DNA of 64,000 bases from Casuarius casuarius (GCA_003342895.1 PTFA01000031.1:4536603-4600602); one strand, 5' to 3'; counted from the first letter of the stretch, positions 9,978 through 24,700 are shown. The notes: generated from the letters alone by a model not told the origin. Numbers and translations are program-made.

Positions 9978-12900
9978 TAGCCAGTCCATTCAGGTCTTCC
10001 AGCTCTTCAAGGCTTCACAGGTCAATACAGTATTCACCCAGAAAGAGACAGATACTAAATGTACATTACAGAACCTTTGCTTGTGCATGTAGCTAAGAGA
10101 AAAATCACTATGTCTCCATCACCGGTGCTGTTTTTTATTTCCATTATTTTATAAGGCCAACTGTCATGCACCGGAGAGAGTAGAAATCAGTCCGATGATT
10201 ATATGAAAATTTACTCATTTCCTTCTTATTTCAAAACTTTACAGCAGGACAACAGTTACAGTTATCTTTCCAGCACAAAAATGATGAAAGAGAAAGTCCA
10301 AACTGTAAATTGCCTTGCCTGCCTTCCAGGTCTTTTTCTTAAAATCTGTGACCTCAGCTCAAGCTTTGACAAAAAGATTTCAGCTGCATTTTCAAAGCTG
10401 CTGAACCTTAACACCTGTCGTATTGAAAAAACATACAGTAAGTGATATAGCAGTATGACAGAGAGCATCCAAAAGCATTTTTCTCCATCCTTTTCCTCTC
10501 CTAATTGGCCAAAGAAAAGGGGCTGGTGAGAAGATTATGAAGGAATCTCTGTCACGCTCAGGGCGCATGATTAAAGTGTGCCCCCGCACTGTCCGGCAGC
10601 AGCCTCTCTGGCCTAGGCACATAAGTCCTTCCTGAACTGGAGGCATGGTGGCTGCACACCAGAGCACAAGCTCTTCCCAGCTGACAGAGATGAGCCCTGC
10701 ACGACACCGAAAAGCGGTGAGGGAAAGGAATCTAGCTGAAAAGGCTCATCTATCCCCCACACATCTATCATTGCCTCTTTGCCCTTCTGCTCTCTGTTGA
10801 GCTCTCTGTGCTTATGCTGCTTTCTGATTCCTCCATTGACTAGATGGTTACTCTGTAGCAAAAAGTGCTCCACACCTAAGTATGCTCAGGAAATTTTGCA
10901 GTAAAACAGGAATATTCAGCAGAAAAACAGGCAAGAGAGTATGCCCAATGGCATCGGTCACACAGTAAAATGCATTCCTCCCCAGTGCAATCACAGCAGG
11001 ACTTTAGCCCTTAATCTCAAAAATGCTAACGCTTATAGAGGCAAGCTTTAGGTAAGCAAGCTTTACCTCCATTTCGTCGAATGTTCCTAAGACCGTGCAA
11101 AGCCAGTGCAGAGGCAAGATAAAGGATGGAACTTAAGAATAAACAACCTATTTATGATAGGGCATATCATAAATGCCTTTCTTCACAGCATATCTAGACA
11201 TTACAGGATGAGGGCAGGCACCTTCTCTTATGACATACAGCATATTTCAATAAGCTTTATGCATCCTCTCAGCAGTTTTCAAAGACTACTTTCTAGTTCC
11301 CACAGGTATGAATGAGTGACTCACATCAGAAATCAAAATATTTTGCAATTAATGTAATCTGCAGTAGCATAACAGTGATGTGGAAAGCCTTCCTGAAGTG
11401 TTCTCAGTCTGGTCTTTTAAAATGTGCTACTTCAAATGACTAGTACTTTACTGCCACACACATCTGAAGACTAGCAGAAACCTTAAATATGAGTACTTAA
11501 TCTGAAAATGCTACTGTCAAGGTTATCTCACTTTTGCATATTCAACAGTTGAACTATTTAACTCCTGAAGTAATTCTCTGGGAATTTTCACTCTCTCCAG
11601 TGCCCCCTTTCACCAGTCAGATCTTTGCTCATATTAAATTTATAACTTTCTCAAGCCAGAGTGCTTGAAATGTTGTCATTTCCCTCCTGCTACTTAAAAA
11701 CACACAACACAGTCACCACTGACCTGACAGCCACCCCGTGCTACTCCTAAGACTAAAGAAACCCTAAAGGCAATCCAAGCTGGACTGAGGAAGTTTCCCA
11801 GAGCTTCATTTGCAGCAGACTCATGGATAAGACATTACGGAGATCGTTTTCTCTCTTACTGCAGCAAAGCACTGAGACAGGGTTGCAGCATCATCCTCAC
11901 GGGAGGTTTTTAAGGCACGCTGGACAGACAGCAGCAGTCACTGTAAAATCGACAAGATGAAACCTCGATGTGTCTTCCAGCCTTACACATCTGATTCCAA
12001 ACAGCCGGAACCCTGCCAGCATCAGTACTCGTGGTGCTGGCACATGTTGCAGGCTGTGTCATCACCTCTTACTCTCACTACAGTCTGCTTATAGCAAGAC
12101 ATATCTGCCTGGAGCAGAGAAAGCAGAGTCTGAGCAGCGTGGCTTTTGTTAGCGTTGTTTTTTTAAAAGGGCAGAACTGCACAAATGCTCCAGTTCAGCA
12201 GACTATTCAAAGGCATAAATAACCTTTGTTCTGCAGGGAACGACTTATGCACTTTAACCTCTAGAGGTGCTCAAGTACTTTTGCCAAGTAGACACAGCAA
12301 AGGCCTTATTAATCCTAACTAAAGGCAAAAGTTAAGAAAAGAAAAAACAGAATGGAGATGAAAAAAAGTAATTGTCTGAACACTAACATGCTAGCGTGGG
12401 AGTTTGTGTTTTGCTCTGCCTTTGCTGCAACCTAGAGATAAAGAAAAGTCCTTCTGGAAGAAAGAGATAGTCAAAGAGGTAACAGCCAATGCTCTGCCCC
12501 TTTGTTGCACCTCTTTAAAACATTAATTGTGTGGACGATGAAAGTCACAGAGAAATTTTCTCAAAAAGCTGCCAAGTCCTTTTACAATCTCTATGTTTCA
12601 GAAGAAGACAATATCATCTTGGGGTTTTAGATCAACCATGTACATTTTCCCTGTGAGCACTTTATTATGGTCTTATCTATCAACAGTCCTCTGCCTCTCC
12701 ATTTCTAACCAGCTATCACAACCCAGGCCACAGTTTCCCAGCAGGCACAGAGGGTCTGGTCATAACTTCTAGGCATAGAAGGCATAGGCTTCTGGTTAAA
12801 ACTTCTGGGCACTAGAGTTATAAGTTCCAGGCAACAGCTTTCACACAGGTTTGCCATCAGAAAACAGTCTCTCATCCTGACTGGCGCCACTGTACCTTGG

Positions 12901-14440
12901 ATATAGCCAGAGCAAGCTTTCTTCCCTGGCTTTTAATGGCTATTTGAACAACACACCTGCATAGTTTGATATTTATATAAACGCCTTTTTGCCCAGGATT
13001 TCTGATTAAATTCTGGTTTTCCAGCTGGCTGCAGAAGCTGAAGTTGATATAGCTACATAAAGATACGGCCAGATGCTATGTTACAGGTGCCAAACAGACA
13101 CTTTTCAGAAATACTGTGATGGTTAATAATAAATGGCTGCACTTGTAACGGAAATACCATCTCCAGTATTAATACCTGAGCAGAAAGGAAAACTTTTAAT
13201 AAAACATACTTTGGAAACCTAACTCTGCTGACTACAGTACACACCATCCACAGCTCTCCTGACTCACACCACAGGAACAGGCTGCTCTCCACAGCCTGCA
13301 ACTCCATGCTGGCACCGAAACATTCACAGAGCTAATATAAAAGTGTGAAAGACTTACGGAAAGAATCTGAAGACCTGTTTTTAATGTATCCCGCATCCCA
13401 TCCTGTGGAGGAGTGAATCAAAAGTGCTGTGAGAGGGTAGTCTGCTAGCAATTACAGCACTGTTATGTGAGTGGCTGGGTGGAAGCAACATATGAATACA
13501 AATTATTGTTTTTGTCCCGTTTTCCTTCTCTGTCCGCAGTCTCCCTTTGTGGTTCAGATTTGGTTGCGAGACAAAAGAGGAAAAAAGACAAACAACACTT
13601 CTGAGGAGGAGACTCAGATATGAGCAGAGAAGTTGGGTCCTTCTCCGTCTGGCTAGTTTTGTTCGTAATTCCACTCTGGGACAAACTGTATTGCTCCAGT
13701 CTTGGGGAAAAAATGGTGATTCACATGGCAGTTCAAATGGTGGGTCTTGCCTATTTAAGTGCTTTGCATGAGATAACTGATTTCTATAGGTGACAGTTGA
13801 GAGTCAAATTGCATTTGGGTATACCTACACTGCTAATGCTGACATTACCCAGATAAGAACTGGCCCCTCTGTTGGGCACCTGAAAAAATTAAGAGGAAGA
13901 TATGAAGGGCTCTAGTTTTTATTTTATAAAAACATTCTTTTCATTAAAAAAAAGTTACTTATAACATTAAGGTTCCAGGGAATACTCTGGAGTGAATTGC
14001 AAAAAGCCCTGTGAATTTCTGGTGGGTAAATAAACAACTCCACGTAACTGTAGCTTCATCACAGCTATTCTTTAACCAATGTTTGTATGCAGCTGATTAG
14101 AATACAACTACAGAAAAGAGAGCCACAAACAACTCATGAACATTTGGTTTAGGTTTTAATATGCTGTAACAATTTTTGAAAGTGAATTAGTGCACGGTGG
14201 TAGAAGAAGAGAAGAAGGTTGTAACAGGCAATTGCCAGTTCCTTTGGAGTTAAGTCCAGTTTAGATGAGCATTCAGGAGAGTGAGCTGTGGTATGGAGCT
14301 ACCAGCAATTCACAGATCCGAATTCTCCATGGGATCAAATGATATTATTGCTACAGTACAATTTGTGCCTCAACACAAGCTGGAGGATTATAACCCTGAG
14401 TAAAGCTAAATGTTACTAATGTTAGCTAAATGGCAGTAAT

Positions 14441-14453
14441 CCCCCCCCCCCCC
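14441..14453. repeat. Poly-C run of 13
   Basis: Thirteen consecutive C. Long C runs are rare and prone to sequencing-length error. Confidence 0.9.
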
Positions 14454-15540
14454 GATTGTGAAACACCAGTGATCAGCAGTGATTGCTCTCCCTTTCCCCT
14501 GAGTGTGTGCCGCACCATTTGCTTGCTTAACGTTCATGTAAGCCCTGAACCATCAGAGCTGAACTCAGAGTTGATCCCTGAGTACTGTGAACCCATATCC
14601 TCTTCCCTCTCTGCAGAAAAATAAAGCCAGAGTATAGTCTCCACGTGACTAAGTGGTTGAACGCTAACCACTGAGACTCTGCTTACACATCTGTTTCTTA
14701 CACAGACACTGCTGTTTTGTTTAATTTTAAAATTAAGAGCTTCTCATGTTCCATTTAGGAAACAGCAGGACTACTCAATCCTACCTGCATTTTTGGGGAA
14801 ACATTACTCAACCCAATCACAAGAGGTAAAGCTGACAGGGCAGTGGGCCAGGAAATGCCAAGGAATCTCAGCACATTCCCTTCCCTCCTCATGCTGCTCA
14901 TTTTGTTTTCTCTGTGTCACCTGTGGAGATGACAGGCTTCTTCAGGCATAGCCTCCACCTCGCTTGATACATTCCTGAGTGCTGGACAGGTAAACGCCGA
15001 CCCCAGGAGCGGCTTCCAAACCATTGCTATAATACAAATGAAAGCGATGATGGACAATCACAGAAAAATGTTCTGAAATGTATTCTCAATTCTATGTCTG
15101 CCCCTGAATTTGCCCACCAATTACTGCAGTCCTGTAAGCAATTTCTTCATCAGAGGGCATAACGAATCCAGAACTGGGCTGGGCAGACCCAGGAAAGCTG
15201 TATTTCCAGACTGTTTTCTTACTTTCTCCCAAAAGTTTGCTGGGTGACCTAAAGCAAGCAAAACACACCACCTTTCCCTGTCAGTCCTGCCCAATTCCAA
15301 AGCAGGGGAAATTTCTCTCTTCTGCAAGGCACCTTCAGACCTACTGATGAAAAGTATAAGAGGTAGGTATTATTACAACTTCTCCTCTTTGGCTGTAGGA
15401 AATCCCACACAAATCAGATATATAAAGTGGCTATAACCAATTTTGTTTTTAAATATCTAAATAAAATAATGCAATACAATGCACAAGAAGAAAATGTCTC
15501 TTTTCTTTCCTTTCTGTTGCTTTCTATTAAATTCATCTGA

Positions 15541-15626
15541 AACCCCAGCCCTGCAAAGAATTATATGCATGCTTAGCTTTAACCATTTAATCCCATTGAT
15601 TTTAACAAGAATACTTATACCTGTAC
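15541..15626. repeat. Old amniote interspersed repeat (CCCTGCAAAG...TCCCATTGA type)
   Basis: CAGCCCTGCAAAGAATTATA, ATGCATGCTTAGCTTTAACC and AATCCCATTGATTTTAACAA follow the order of a palindrome-like repeat I remember from bird and turtle introns (ccctgcaaag, gcatgcttaacttt, tcccattgacttcaa). I do not recall a firm library name. Highly diverged. Confidence 0.5.
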
Positions 15627-16543
15627 ACTAAGAAATAGGAGCCTTTGCCGTTAAATGTAATATTAGTAGGCACAAGGACAAAACACATATCCGGCCACAG
15701 GCATGTCCTTTTAATATCTTTATGGACTCAAGCCAAGAGATGATATCTATCTTCCGGTCCACTAAAGGTCACCAAATCCCAGCTCTGTGACAGGATGACC
15801 TATTTTGAGATTCCCCCAAAAGAAAAATCCCCCCCTCCTGCTACAAGCTGCAGTCACTATAAAGCTAGTGCTTAGCATGGCCGGTGAAATCCTCAGCCTC
15901 CACCGTGAGCATGATGGCCGTTCATGCCACCAGGTGCCTGGCCCATACTCTCTGCAAAGCAAATAATATATACATACAGAAATTGTAGCTGGTCAGACAA
16001 GTGCCTTTCTTACCTGACTTTCTCCCTCCCCCACCCCATCAAAAATGTTTTCACCCTTCTAAAATAAATGGGTTGTGATAGAAAGCATTTGTTTTAAAAC
16101 TAGATTAAGATCACTTGAGAAGTAGATGTTTTACAAAGCACTGTAATCTTAAAAAGAATGCATGCAATGGCTAACACCTGAGTCATTTTATCAGTCTACC
16201 ACTCTTCAATAAGGCCTGGAAAAAGCAATTGATGCTTTCCACTCCCATTAAGTTTTGGAAAGCTACTGCCTGCAACAATTGCTTAAGAGTAGGAGAGAAA
16301 AAATTTCCAGAAAGAAGAGTAACTGAGGTTACTCAAATCCCTCCTACCTTTAAAGCCTACTCGTTGTTTTTATGTTATTGGCCATCATAATGTTCAAAAA
16401 GCATACAGGCCAGCCACCAGCCTTGTCTCTCAGAAACTGTTAGTCTGCAATTCAATGTGATTTAGCAGTCAACTTGTTCTGATATACCTCTTACCTATTA
16501 AGATTGTCCCAAGAAATTGAAAACGCCTTCACTGAAATATCAG

Positions 16544-16557
16544 CCACTAGAGGGAGC
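16544..16557 (+). promoter_or_regulatory. Partial CTCF-like motif
   Basis: CCACTAGAGGGAGC matches the first 10-11 positions of the CTCF core (CCASYAGRKGGCAS) but departs in the last bases. Weak support. Confidence 0.3.
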
Positions 16558-18007
16558 TTTTGGTATGGCATTTACATCATAGTGCTAAAAAATAAAGTGA
16601 ATAAAAGCATGTTTATACGAACTTTGCAGGATATACAAAGGAACACGCAAATACTTTTCAAGTATTTTTCCCATGATACTTCAATTGCACCTTATGTCTC
16701 ACACAAATTTTTTGGAAGAATGATGTCCTGTGCGTAACAGGACACATTCCAAAAACAAATTCCACATCTCCCCTTGCAAGGTCTCCTCCATTAAATACAG
16801 ACATGCATTACATGCAGATAAGTACTGCATGTACAGTCAGACAGCTCTGAGCATGCCTAAACCTGAACCTTCAAATTTGAATGGGCCAACCCAGAGCTTG
16901 AAACTGTTACGAAAAATGAACTAGCAAAAGAATGACCTACAAAGTGGCTCCGATTTACAACCCTCTGCCTCTTTACAGATCCACCATCATCAAATTTATC
17001 GCTACAGAAACCCTCCAAAAGAAATCTAATAAACAGCCATCAAGTTGTGGCCCACAGCAAGCAAACAGAAGCGCCTACTTGGTACAAGCCACTCTATCAA
17101 GTACTAATATTAAAAACATGTCTAAAGAAAGATAAATACATATTGCAGCTCACAGGACAGGTATGTGTGTCTTGTGCATAACATTAGCATTCTGATTGCT
17201 GCCTCCTACTACATTGGCCAGAACAAGTAAAACATTATGCTTTTAACGTTATGCCATCTGTTCATGCTCCTGTTTTTTTTCTTTCCCAAAAGACAGGTCT
17301 CTTTTTGTACCCTAAACAGAACAGCGTGTAGAGTCTCCTCAAGGCACTTGCATTTTTCGTTTAAACCAAATCGCAAAAAGTATGGACACATGTGATGAAT
17401 ATAAAACTCATTAAAAAGTGATTTCAGGACTCAGTGGTTGGGCCCATGCAATAACAATAGCTGGCGAAGGATAGGGGATGGATTTTGCCAGCTTACCAGG
17501 GGTAGGGTAGATTCTAGATACCTTGTTAAACCTTCTTGCACTGCGACCTGTGTTTGCCTTTGAAGCTGCTAGCAGCACCTACAAAGTTCATGACCCCCTC
17601 AAAAACCTCTGTAAAAAACCTACAATTGTTGAATATGCTTAAACAACATTGCTCTTCACCATCTGGTCTGTCTTCAAAGATGTGGAGCAGGAAGGTTTCA
17701 GTGAAGCTGACTATCTGCACACAGGAATATTTTAGACACACAACCTATTCAAGGCCAACATGGGCACATAATCAGGACCAAAGAACCCGATATCACTCTT
17801 TTAATCTCTTCTGTCAAGTGAACCCACAAAGTGTGGGCCACTATGTTAATATAACAACTGTTGCAGAACAATTGGATAATATCCTGCCTTTGACAGGATA
17901 GCACAACTGCCTAACTTTGCAGTAACTAAAACAGCTACTGCAGAGATTCAGGAGCAGACAACATTCAGATCACTGCAAGAGGAAAATATACCACGTAAAA
18001 GAGGTAG

Positions 18008-18021
18008 AAAAAAAAAAAAAA
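18008..18021. repeat. Poly-A tract
   Basis: Fourteen A in a row, with no recognisable retrocopy body upstream. Confidence 0.85.
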
Positions 18022-18193
18022 CAGACTGTGAAAGAGAGGGATTTCCAAGAGTCAATACTTCCATCTGAAGCATAATACCAATAGTCTTATCTAGATTTTA
18101 TCAGAATATATCTATTTCATTTTTTCAGCAATATTTTGGTGAAGTGATTTATCAGTTACCCTTACAAGAGAAGAACTCCATTCTCTTCTAAAA

Positions 18194-18245
18194 GTTCATT
18201 TTCTTAACTACACCATTCCGTTCATTTTCTTAACTATACCATTCC
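18194..18245. repeat. 26-bp tandem duplication
   Basis: Two adjacent 26-bp units (18194-18219 and 18220-18245) differ by one C/T change. A recent local duplication. Confidence 0.9.
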
Positions 18246-21200
18246 TTTAAGTGTCCAAAGAGGACACTAAGTTCTGACGAAAAGAGAATGGCTGTACTGG
18301 AACAGTACCATCCTGTGCTACCAATGGGAACAGAAAAGACATCCTAACATGTAAAGACAGTCATGTTTGTTAGTTTAGTCAGCCTTGCTTTTTTAAATCT
18401 CAGTCCCAAACCCTTCTTTCCTCATTAGCTTATGCTAGTCTAACTTAAAGCATTTTGAGGTTCTGTGTGAGAAACTCACAGAATAATTTCTATTATTTAA
18501 ATCATTCACATCTCATGCATGAGACCAGCTGTGATTGGGGTCTCTCCATAAGACAAGTTTCAGACAAATCATTCTTCTCATTTATTTGACCAATAGAAAT
18601 GGAAAATGCGAGGCATTCTACTTTTGTACCATAAACACAAACACTACATATGAGTATTTGCAAGTCATTGCTGTTTTATAGATTTCTGCTTTTGGTATCA
18701 GACAATGAATCTCTGTTCTGCCCTCCCATGGTCAGACTGCTGGACATAATGAAGACAGTGGAGCCTCAGCAGTTTAGAATATGTAACCAACAACTGTTTG
18801 CAATGATTTGTGAGCACAGCCTGTTCAGACCCATTTGCTTTGGTTAGGATTAGATGGAGCAGGGGAAAGGGCACAATGGTGTGGCCAAACATTTGCTTGT
18901 GAGCCAGACTTACAGCTCACAAGCCATTTGAGTACAGTTGCTTTAAGGCCAGACAGTTTTTCCTTCTGACCATATGGATTTTAGTTCCACAGTCTGGAAC
19001 AGAAAAGAAGTTCGTTCTGGACAGACATATAGATAAAAATAAGGTCATGAGGAAGCTGGAAATTAAAAATAATTATGAGCACAGTGCAAAGAACATACTT
19101 TGAACGTCTTTTTATTCTTCTTACTCATTACGAGCCTCTTAATGAAAAAGGTCATCATTGTCAGCATGGTGGTATGAGATCTCAAAAATGAAAACTGAAG
19201 AGCTGAAGCCTCATCTAGTAAAAGTTGAAACAATAGAAACTTAATGGCTATGTCTTCAGGATTATCAGCACCCTCATGCTTCCTTAGGAGCTGATAACTC
19301 AGCAATACCTAGCAGGACTACACCTCCCACTTTCTAAAAACAGGACTATTTTGTTTCCAATATGATGGGCCATTTGAGGCTAGGAAGGTCCCAGCCAACT
19401 GATGGAGACAGTACTAAGCTGCAGTGGACCAGCAGTAGTTGTGAAAAGTGCTCTCTAAACTTGAATACGCAAAGAGAAGACAACTGCTGACCCTCCATTT
19501 GGAAAAAAAAAAACAGAAAAGTTCATTATGCATTTCCCTGGTGCAAAATTAGCCCTCCTTTGTAGCCAGTGGGGAGCAAGACTTTGTTTTCCATTTCTGC
19601 CCTTATGTGAAAGCAGTGTCCTTTCTGGTGGAGCCTAACAGAAGAGCTGGCTTCAAAGTAGCGAGAATTACATTGCCACCTTCCCTGCTTAGAGGGCAAC
19701 TGGAGTAGGAGGGATGTGAGAATCTTTCCTCTCTCTCTGAAACAACAGAGGACCAGCTGCAGCCTGGTATTTTTATGATTCTTTTGCTGTACTTTCATTT
19801 TGTCAATATTGCGAATATTATTAGATCAAGTTGGTTGCCACCAGGACCTATGCAGGAAGGACTGGGTTGGAAACACCTGTCAGAATACTGTTATTTTTAA
19901 ACAGTAATCAGAGTCTACAACTGACCTGTTTATTTCGAAAAGATTTATTCAGTGGCCCTCAGTCTTAAGGGTCCATTACAAATGCCAGGCATATAAGAAT
20001 GGACGGTACGTCTTATCTTTGTAAATACTGGGCTAAATGCAAGGATAGCTATATTGTGAAAGAAAACAAAAGTAAGATAGATTTCCAAATCAAAGCTTTG
20101 CTTAGCTGTTGCCATTTAAGAAGGTTACAAATTCCAAATGAGTATCGTGTTTCTCAAAGCAAACATTTTCAATAGCCACCAATACTGGTTATCCTGAGTT
20201 CTGGATGACGAACGTAAGGCACTTCAGGCCTCATCCTAGCAGGTACTGCAGTCCAGAAGAGTTAAACTGCAAATTCAAGTAATCAATACTCAATATTTAC
20301 AAAACAAATCAGGTCTGCTCTGTGTTAAATTGGAAGCAATGAAAGCAGACAAAGTCTACAGTTACTTCCCATGCCAGGGTTGGACCCACCCTGGTTTACA
20401 ACCTCATTACTTAACAGACAGTGAGATATCACCAGTACAGAATTTATCTTTATCCTTTTCTGCAAGTTCCTCGCAGATTTTTGCCACAGGAGAATCATAG
20501 TTTTAGAAGAAGACAGAGGTCAGGAGTTAATTTGCCTTCTCCAACCAAATTTTATAAACCTGTGATTTAACGAGGAAAAAAATCTCAGTCCTCTATATAT
20601 TTATATCTGTCATTAGGACTAAGCACAGACAGACATTTATATAGACATGTTGCTCACACTTCCAGCAGAACACAGTGTGGATATACCTGAGAAAAATTAA
20701 TAAATTACTCCAAAGACAAGTTTGAGCAAGCCACTGCAGTCTCTAAATTCATCACCAAATAATAGGCTAACCAATCTTCTGTTGCTAATCTGCTTCGCGG
20801 TCTGCAAAAATCAGTAAATACCAACTAAGGGCTGCTTGCTCTAGCAACGGACAGGTCTGCAGATCTTTTCAGCCTCGCTAAAAACATCCAAGGCATTTCA
20901 ACTCGAATGACTATGGTCTAAACTCTTCCCCTCATGCCCTGTACTACTACTCTCTCTTTTTTAGGGATTATGTGATTATTTACTAATTCCATATTCTTTC
21001 TTACAGCTTTCACTTGCTCTCATTCACAGAACAAAGGTAGCGACAAGACAATAAAGATGTCATATTTTCTGCCTACACATTTTATTAAGAGGGAAAGCTA
21101 ATAAACACAGTAACATTATTTGAGCCATGAGAATGGCTTTGTTTATTAGCAAATGCAGTGCAGCCTTTAATTTAGTGCTTAGCATAGTCATGCTAATGTA

Positions 21201-21260
21201 ACAGGAAAACGAGTTGCCCAACCCAGGGTCTTTCTAACTGGCTTATCATACTATACTGAG

Positions 21261-21288
21261 GAAAAAAAAGAAAAGAAAAAGAAAGAAA
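21261..21288. repeat. (GAAAA)n / (GAAA)n simple repeat
   Basis: A purine tract with GAAAA then GAAA periodicity. Confidence 0.8.
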
Positions 21289-23732
21289 CTTCTGTTATGC
21301 TAACAATTGAACATAAGTTGTTACAGAAAGTTCAATTCTATTTTTACATGGTGCATTTCATCCATCTGGAATAACAGGATTAGTAATTCCATTTCGTTAT
21401 CTTTCCCAGTCAGGTGTGTTTTCTGCAATTCTAATTAGCACAGTAGATCTCTGTCTGGGTTGCAAATGTTTGTAGGAAGTATTTAAGCTCAGTTAAACAA
21501 AGAGCCAAACCTCTTCTTGCTTAGTTGAGAAGAAAAAGGCCAACCTTATTTATATATTTATCGCTATTACAGTTATTTTATAAAGTTTGAAGATGTAAGC
21601 CCAACAGTTCGGCCCTGTGTGCATGAGAACACTTTTCACGGTTTAAGGCCAGCTCCATAGGAGGGAGGCCCTCAATAACCTTTGTTCTCCTAAATTACAA
21701 CTGGGCATGTATACACTTAATATGTTTACAACAGGATTAAGCTGCTAAATGCCTTGGCTTTCAAGTCTGCTTTTCTTCCCTAAACCCCATTCCCTCCCCT
21801 ATTAATAAAGTGACTGTTTTAACTCCATACATACAAGCATACTTGTACTGTGCTTTATTGAGGAACTTCTCTTGCTACCCTGAGCACTAACTGAACGCTT
21901 CAGAAAGATGCAGTTCCTGAAAACTGTAAGTGAAAGAGTCATTCCTGGTCCCATACATGTCAATGTTGCTTTATCACTGTGCTGAAGGAACCCCTTGCCT
22001 GAGGAGTTACTGTCCCACTGCAGACACATATCCCAGCCCTTTCTGTTAGTTTCTCCACTTATTTCTAGCAATCGTTTGTTTTTATCTCCTATTACCTGAC
22101 TGCTGTTTACCTGGCCAAGGAGGGCAGTACAAATAGTACTTTAATGGACTGCATTGGGGCTGACGGAAAACACTTACTTATTGAAGTTTCTACAGCAAAT
22201 CTGCGCAGAGGTGCACAAGGCATAATATCCTATGAGCCAGACACAACTGTGGTGATTTAGAGGTACCATTAACATGCACAAATGTCAATGAGCTTTTCAC
22301 TCCTGCATTTTACTGAAATCCTGACACCCAAGTGCAAGATAGGAAGCAATTCCAGTTTTAATTCAGGAACTGGTCGGTTCATTTATCCATTCATCTTTAC
22401 TTGTTTCAGCAAGGATGGTTCATGTTCAGTTGTGAAAAAGGAGCAAAGACGAAGTTGGCCTTTTGCTCATCCTATTCTCACATGTTGAGCTTACTTTCTG
22501 AAGTTAGTGGATACTGCAGACATTCTTCACTAAAACCAAAAAATAAGCTGGAAAACTAAGAAGAAAGATTCTCTATTTTAGCCACAAAAAGTAAGTATTG
22601 CCTTTCCTTTAAGAATAACACATGCCACACTTCATTGATCTAATTTCCAGTTGTTCCCAAACAGCAGCTCAACTGACTTTCAAAAGAAACTATGAGGTTA
22701 AGTATTACGAAGAAATCTGTTGACCATGTGCATGTGAAAACTAACAGGACAAGGTCCAGAATACATCAGCCCTCAAGTAGAAGGGAAGTTCTCTGATCTA
22801 ATAGTAAGAATGATATTAATCACTAATATTTTAGAATCCATTATTGAATGTCTAAGTAACAGGTACTGCCTGTGACAAGAGTTTTAGTAAGGCTTTATTT
22901 AAGGCTTTCTGATATTTGCTGTTCACTTATAACTTTATTGAACAAATATTCAATAAGTATTTGTTTAGTTAACAAATCTGAGTTGTAATCTTTTTGTTAT
23001 TTGAAAGAGAAGTTTTACAATAGAAATGATACAATTTCCAAGACTAGTGAGATGAAAAAAATACAACATTAGGCAAGCTGGTGAACTAAAATGAATATTT
23101 GTTTAGAAAACACTACTAGTTCTTAGTACAAAATCTGTGAAGAATATTTTATTCCAAACTGGGAACTTCATAAGGTAGGCTGGTCATTCACTGCTTCTCT
23201 GAATATAAGTTTATCTATTGCTCTGTAGTTTGTAAAAATTAAAACTTTACAATGGAATCATATTATCAAATGTATTTTCTCATTTATTGGCACAGACCAC
23301 AGAAAGATGCTTAAACACTACGTTATCAATTTTTGGCATTGTGTCATTCTGTGCTAGCACCTGTGATCAGAGGACCAAGAGCTGAATGACTATCTTTATG
23401 AGAGAAAAATTAATTTGCCAAACCAATGCAAGGAGTCTGCTGATGCACTGCATTATCATCTTCTATTGCCCCCCAATACCTGGTGAAAGTTATTTTGCCT
23501 AAAATGAGTCCAATAAGTTGCTGTCCTAATTAACACTAACTAGCTTGGTTTTTTGAACAACCTCCAACACAGAAGTACAGCAGGATGCCAGGAAAGTTAT
23601 ATAAAGGCTGAGCCTATCTTTCACTGTGTGTAGACTTGAAACAACCACTGAGCCATGATACATGTTTTCTAAGATAGTTTGAAGTAAGTGGTAGCTGTGA
23701 CTACAGCATAAAGTAATATTAATAAAGTATCA

Positions 23733-23766
23733 ATGTATTTTACACATACACATGTATTTTACACAT
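23733..23766. repeat. 19-bp imperfect tandem duplication
   Basis: ATGTATTTTACACAT occurs at 23733 and again at 23752, a 19-bp period with about 1.8 copies. Confidence 0.75.
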
Positions 23767-23824
23767 TCTACACAGTATCTGAGAACATAAGAATCACCCA
23801 TCTCCCAGCAAGGGCCATGTGGAA

Positions 23825-23925
23825 TATTTCAGTATCTCACAAGCCCCACTACATTCCTTTGCAATAGGAAAATACTATCATCTACACTTTGCACATGGGT
23901 AAACTGAGGTACAGCAAGTGTAGCG
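23825..23925. repeat. L3/MIR-like ancient repeat remnant
   Basis: TCTCACAAGCCCC, GGAAAATACTATCATC and ACATGGGTAAACTGAGGTAC follow the order of the L3/CR1-like and MIR 3' regions (cctcacaac, attattatcc, gatgaggaaactgaggcac). Strongly diverged. Confidence 0.5.
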
Positions 23926-24700
23926 GTCTATTTTGTCAGACGGGGTGTCAAACACCCACGGTAACCATGGATTTTAACAGGCTTGCAGGAAGCTCTGCAG
24001 GTCCAAAAACAAGCCCAGAAGACACTTTGTATGAAAGGGTTTGAATGAACTCTCATTATCTCACCATGCAGTGCTCTGGCCACCCCAATACTACTTGGTT
24101 ACTTTCATATCATTTACGATCTAACACTCCACTTCAACACAGAGCACCTTGGAAATGTTGCCAAACAAAGGGGTTTTCTGTTTTTCCTTTTTTCTCTGTG
24201 TTTTTTTTTAACCCCCACCCCCCCTTGAGTTCTGGCCTGTTCCCTCTACTCTGGCAGGTTGTCTCTGTCCTTGGAGCAACTAGGACAACACAAATACAAG
24301 ACCTGCTGGACTCCCCCATCCCTTCACAACAGCAGAGGCAGGGAACACTGGTGGCAAACGATCTTGGGAAGAGAGGAGGCAGTCAGAAGGCTGAAGTGGT
24401 GCTTCCAAATCGTAATTACTGTTAGCAGGGATTAAGTAATAGTCACTAACCTCTTCAGTTCACAGGAGAAACGTGATCCTGTTTAATTCTCATCCACTCC
24501 CTGCAGCTCCTTCTTATACAACACTCAGCAGCTACAGCATATCAATGTGCTGCTCTCCCTGCTGCTCCTGCTGCTATCAATGCAGCAACACCCCCTCGGC
24601 CAGGAATCCAATGACACTAGAGGGGCGGGCTATAGCCAGGAGCAGCCATAGCAGCAGTAAAGACTGCTACAGGCACTGAGGCTGGGAGGTTTCACCTCAC

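Larger units (their letters stand above)
7025..24700 (-). other. Putative large BLVRA intron 1
   Basis: From the acceptor at 7025 back to the candidate 5' exon donor at 24,700 I find no coding exon. Open frames of up to about 120 codons exist (for example plus 17536-17901) but lack recognisable domains or splice context. The interval contains the N gap, a CR1 copy, an RFX-type X-box, a CTCF-like motif, old amniote repeats and simple repeats listed separately. Its intronic status depends on the 24.7-25.0 kb block being the BLVRA promoter, or on the 28.7-29.2 kb island serving BLVRA instead. Confidence 0.6.

Noticed and set aside
17536..17901. 121-codon plus frame
   Set aside because: No recognisable domain, no splice sites at the ends and ordinary base composition; length is within chance for the window.
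20486..20560. GAGAATCATAG followed by a purine-rich stretch, like a CR1 3' end
   Set aside because: Only a few short words match; the CR1 body does not follow.
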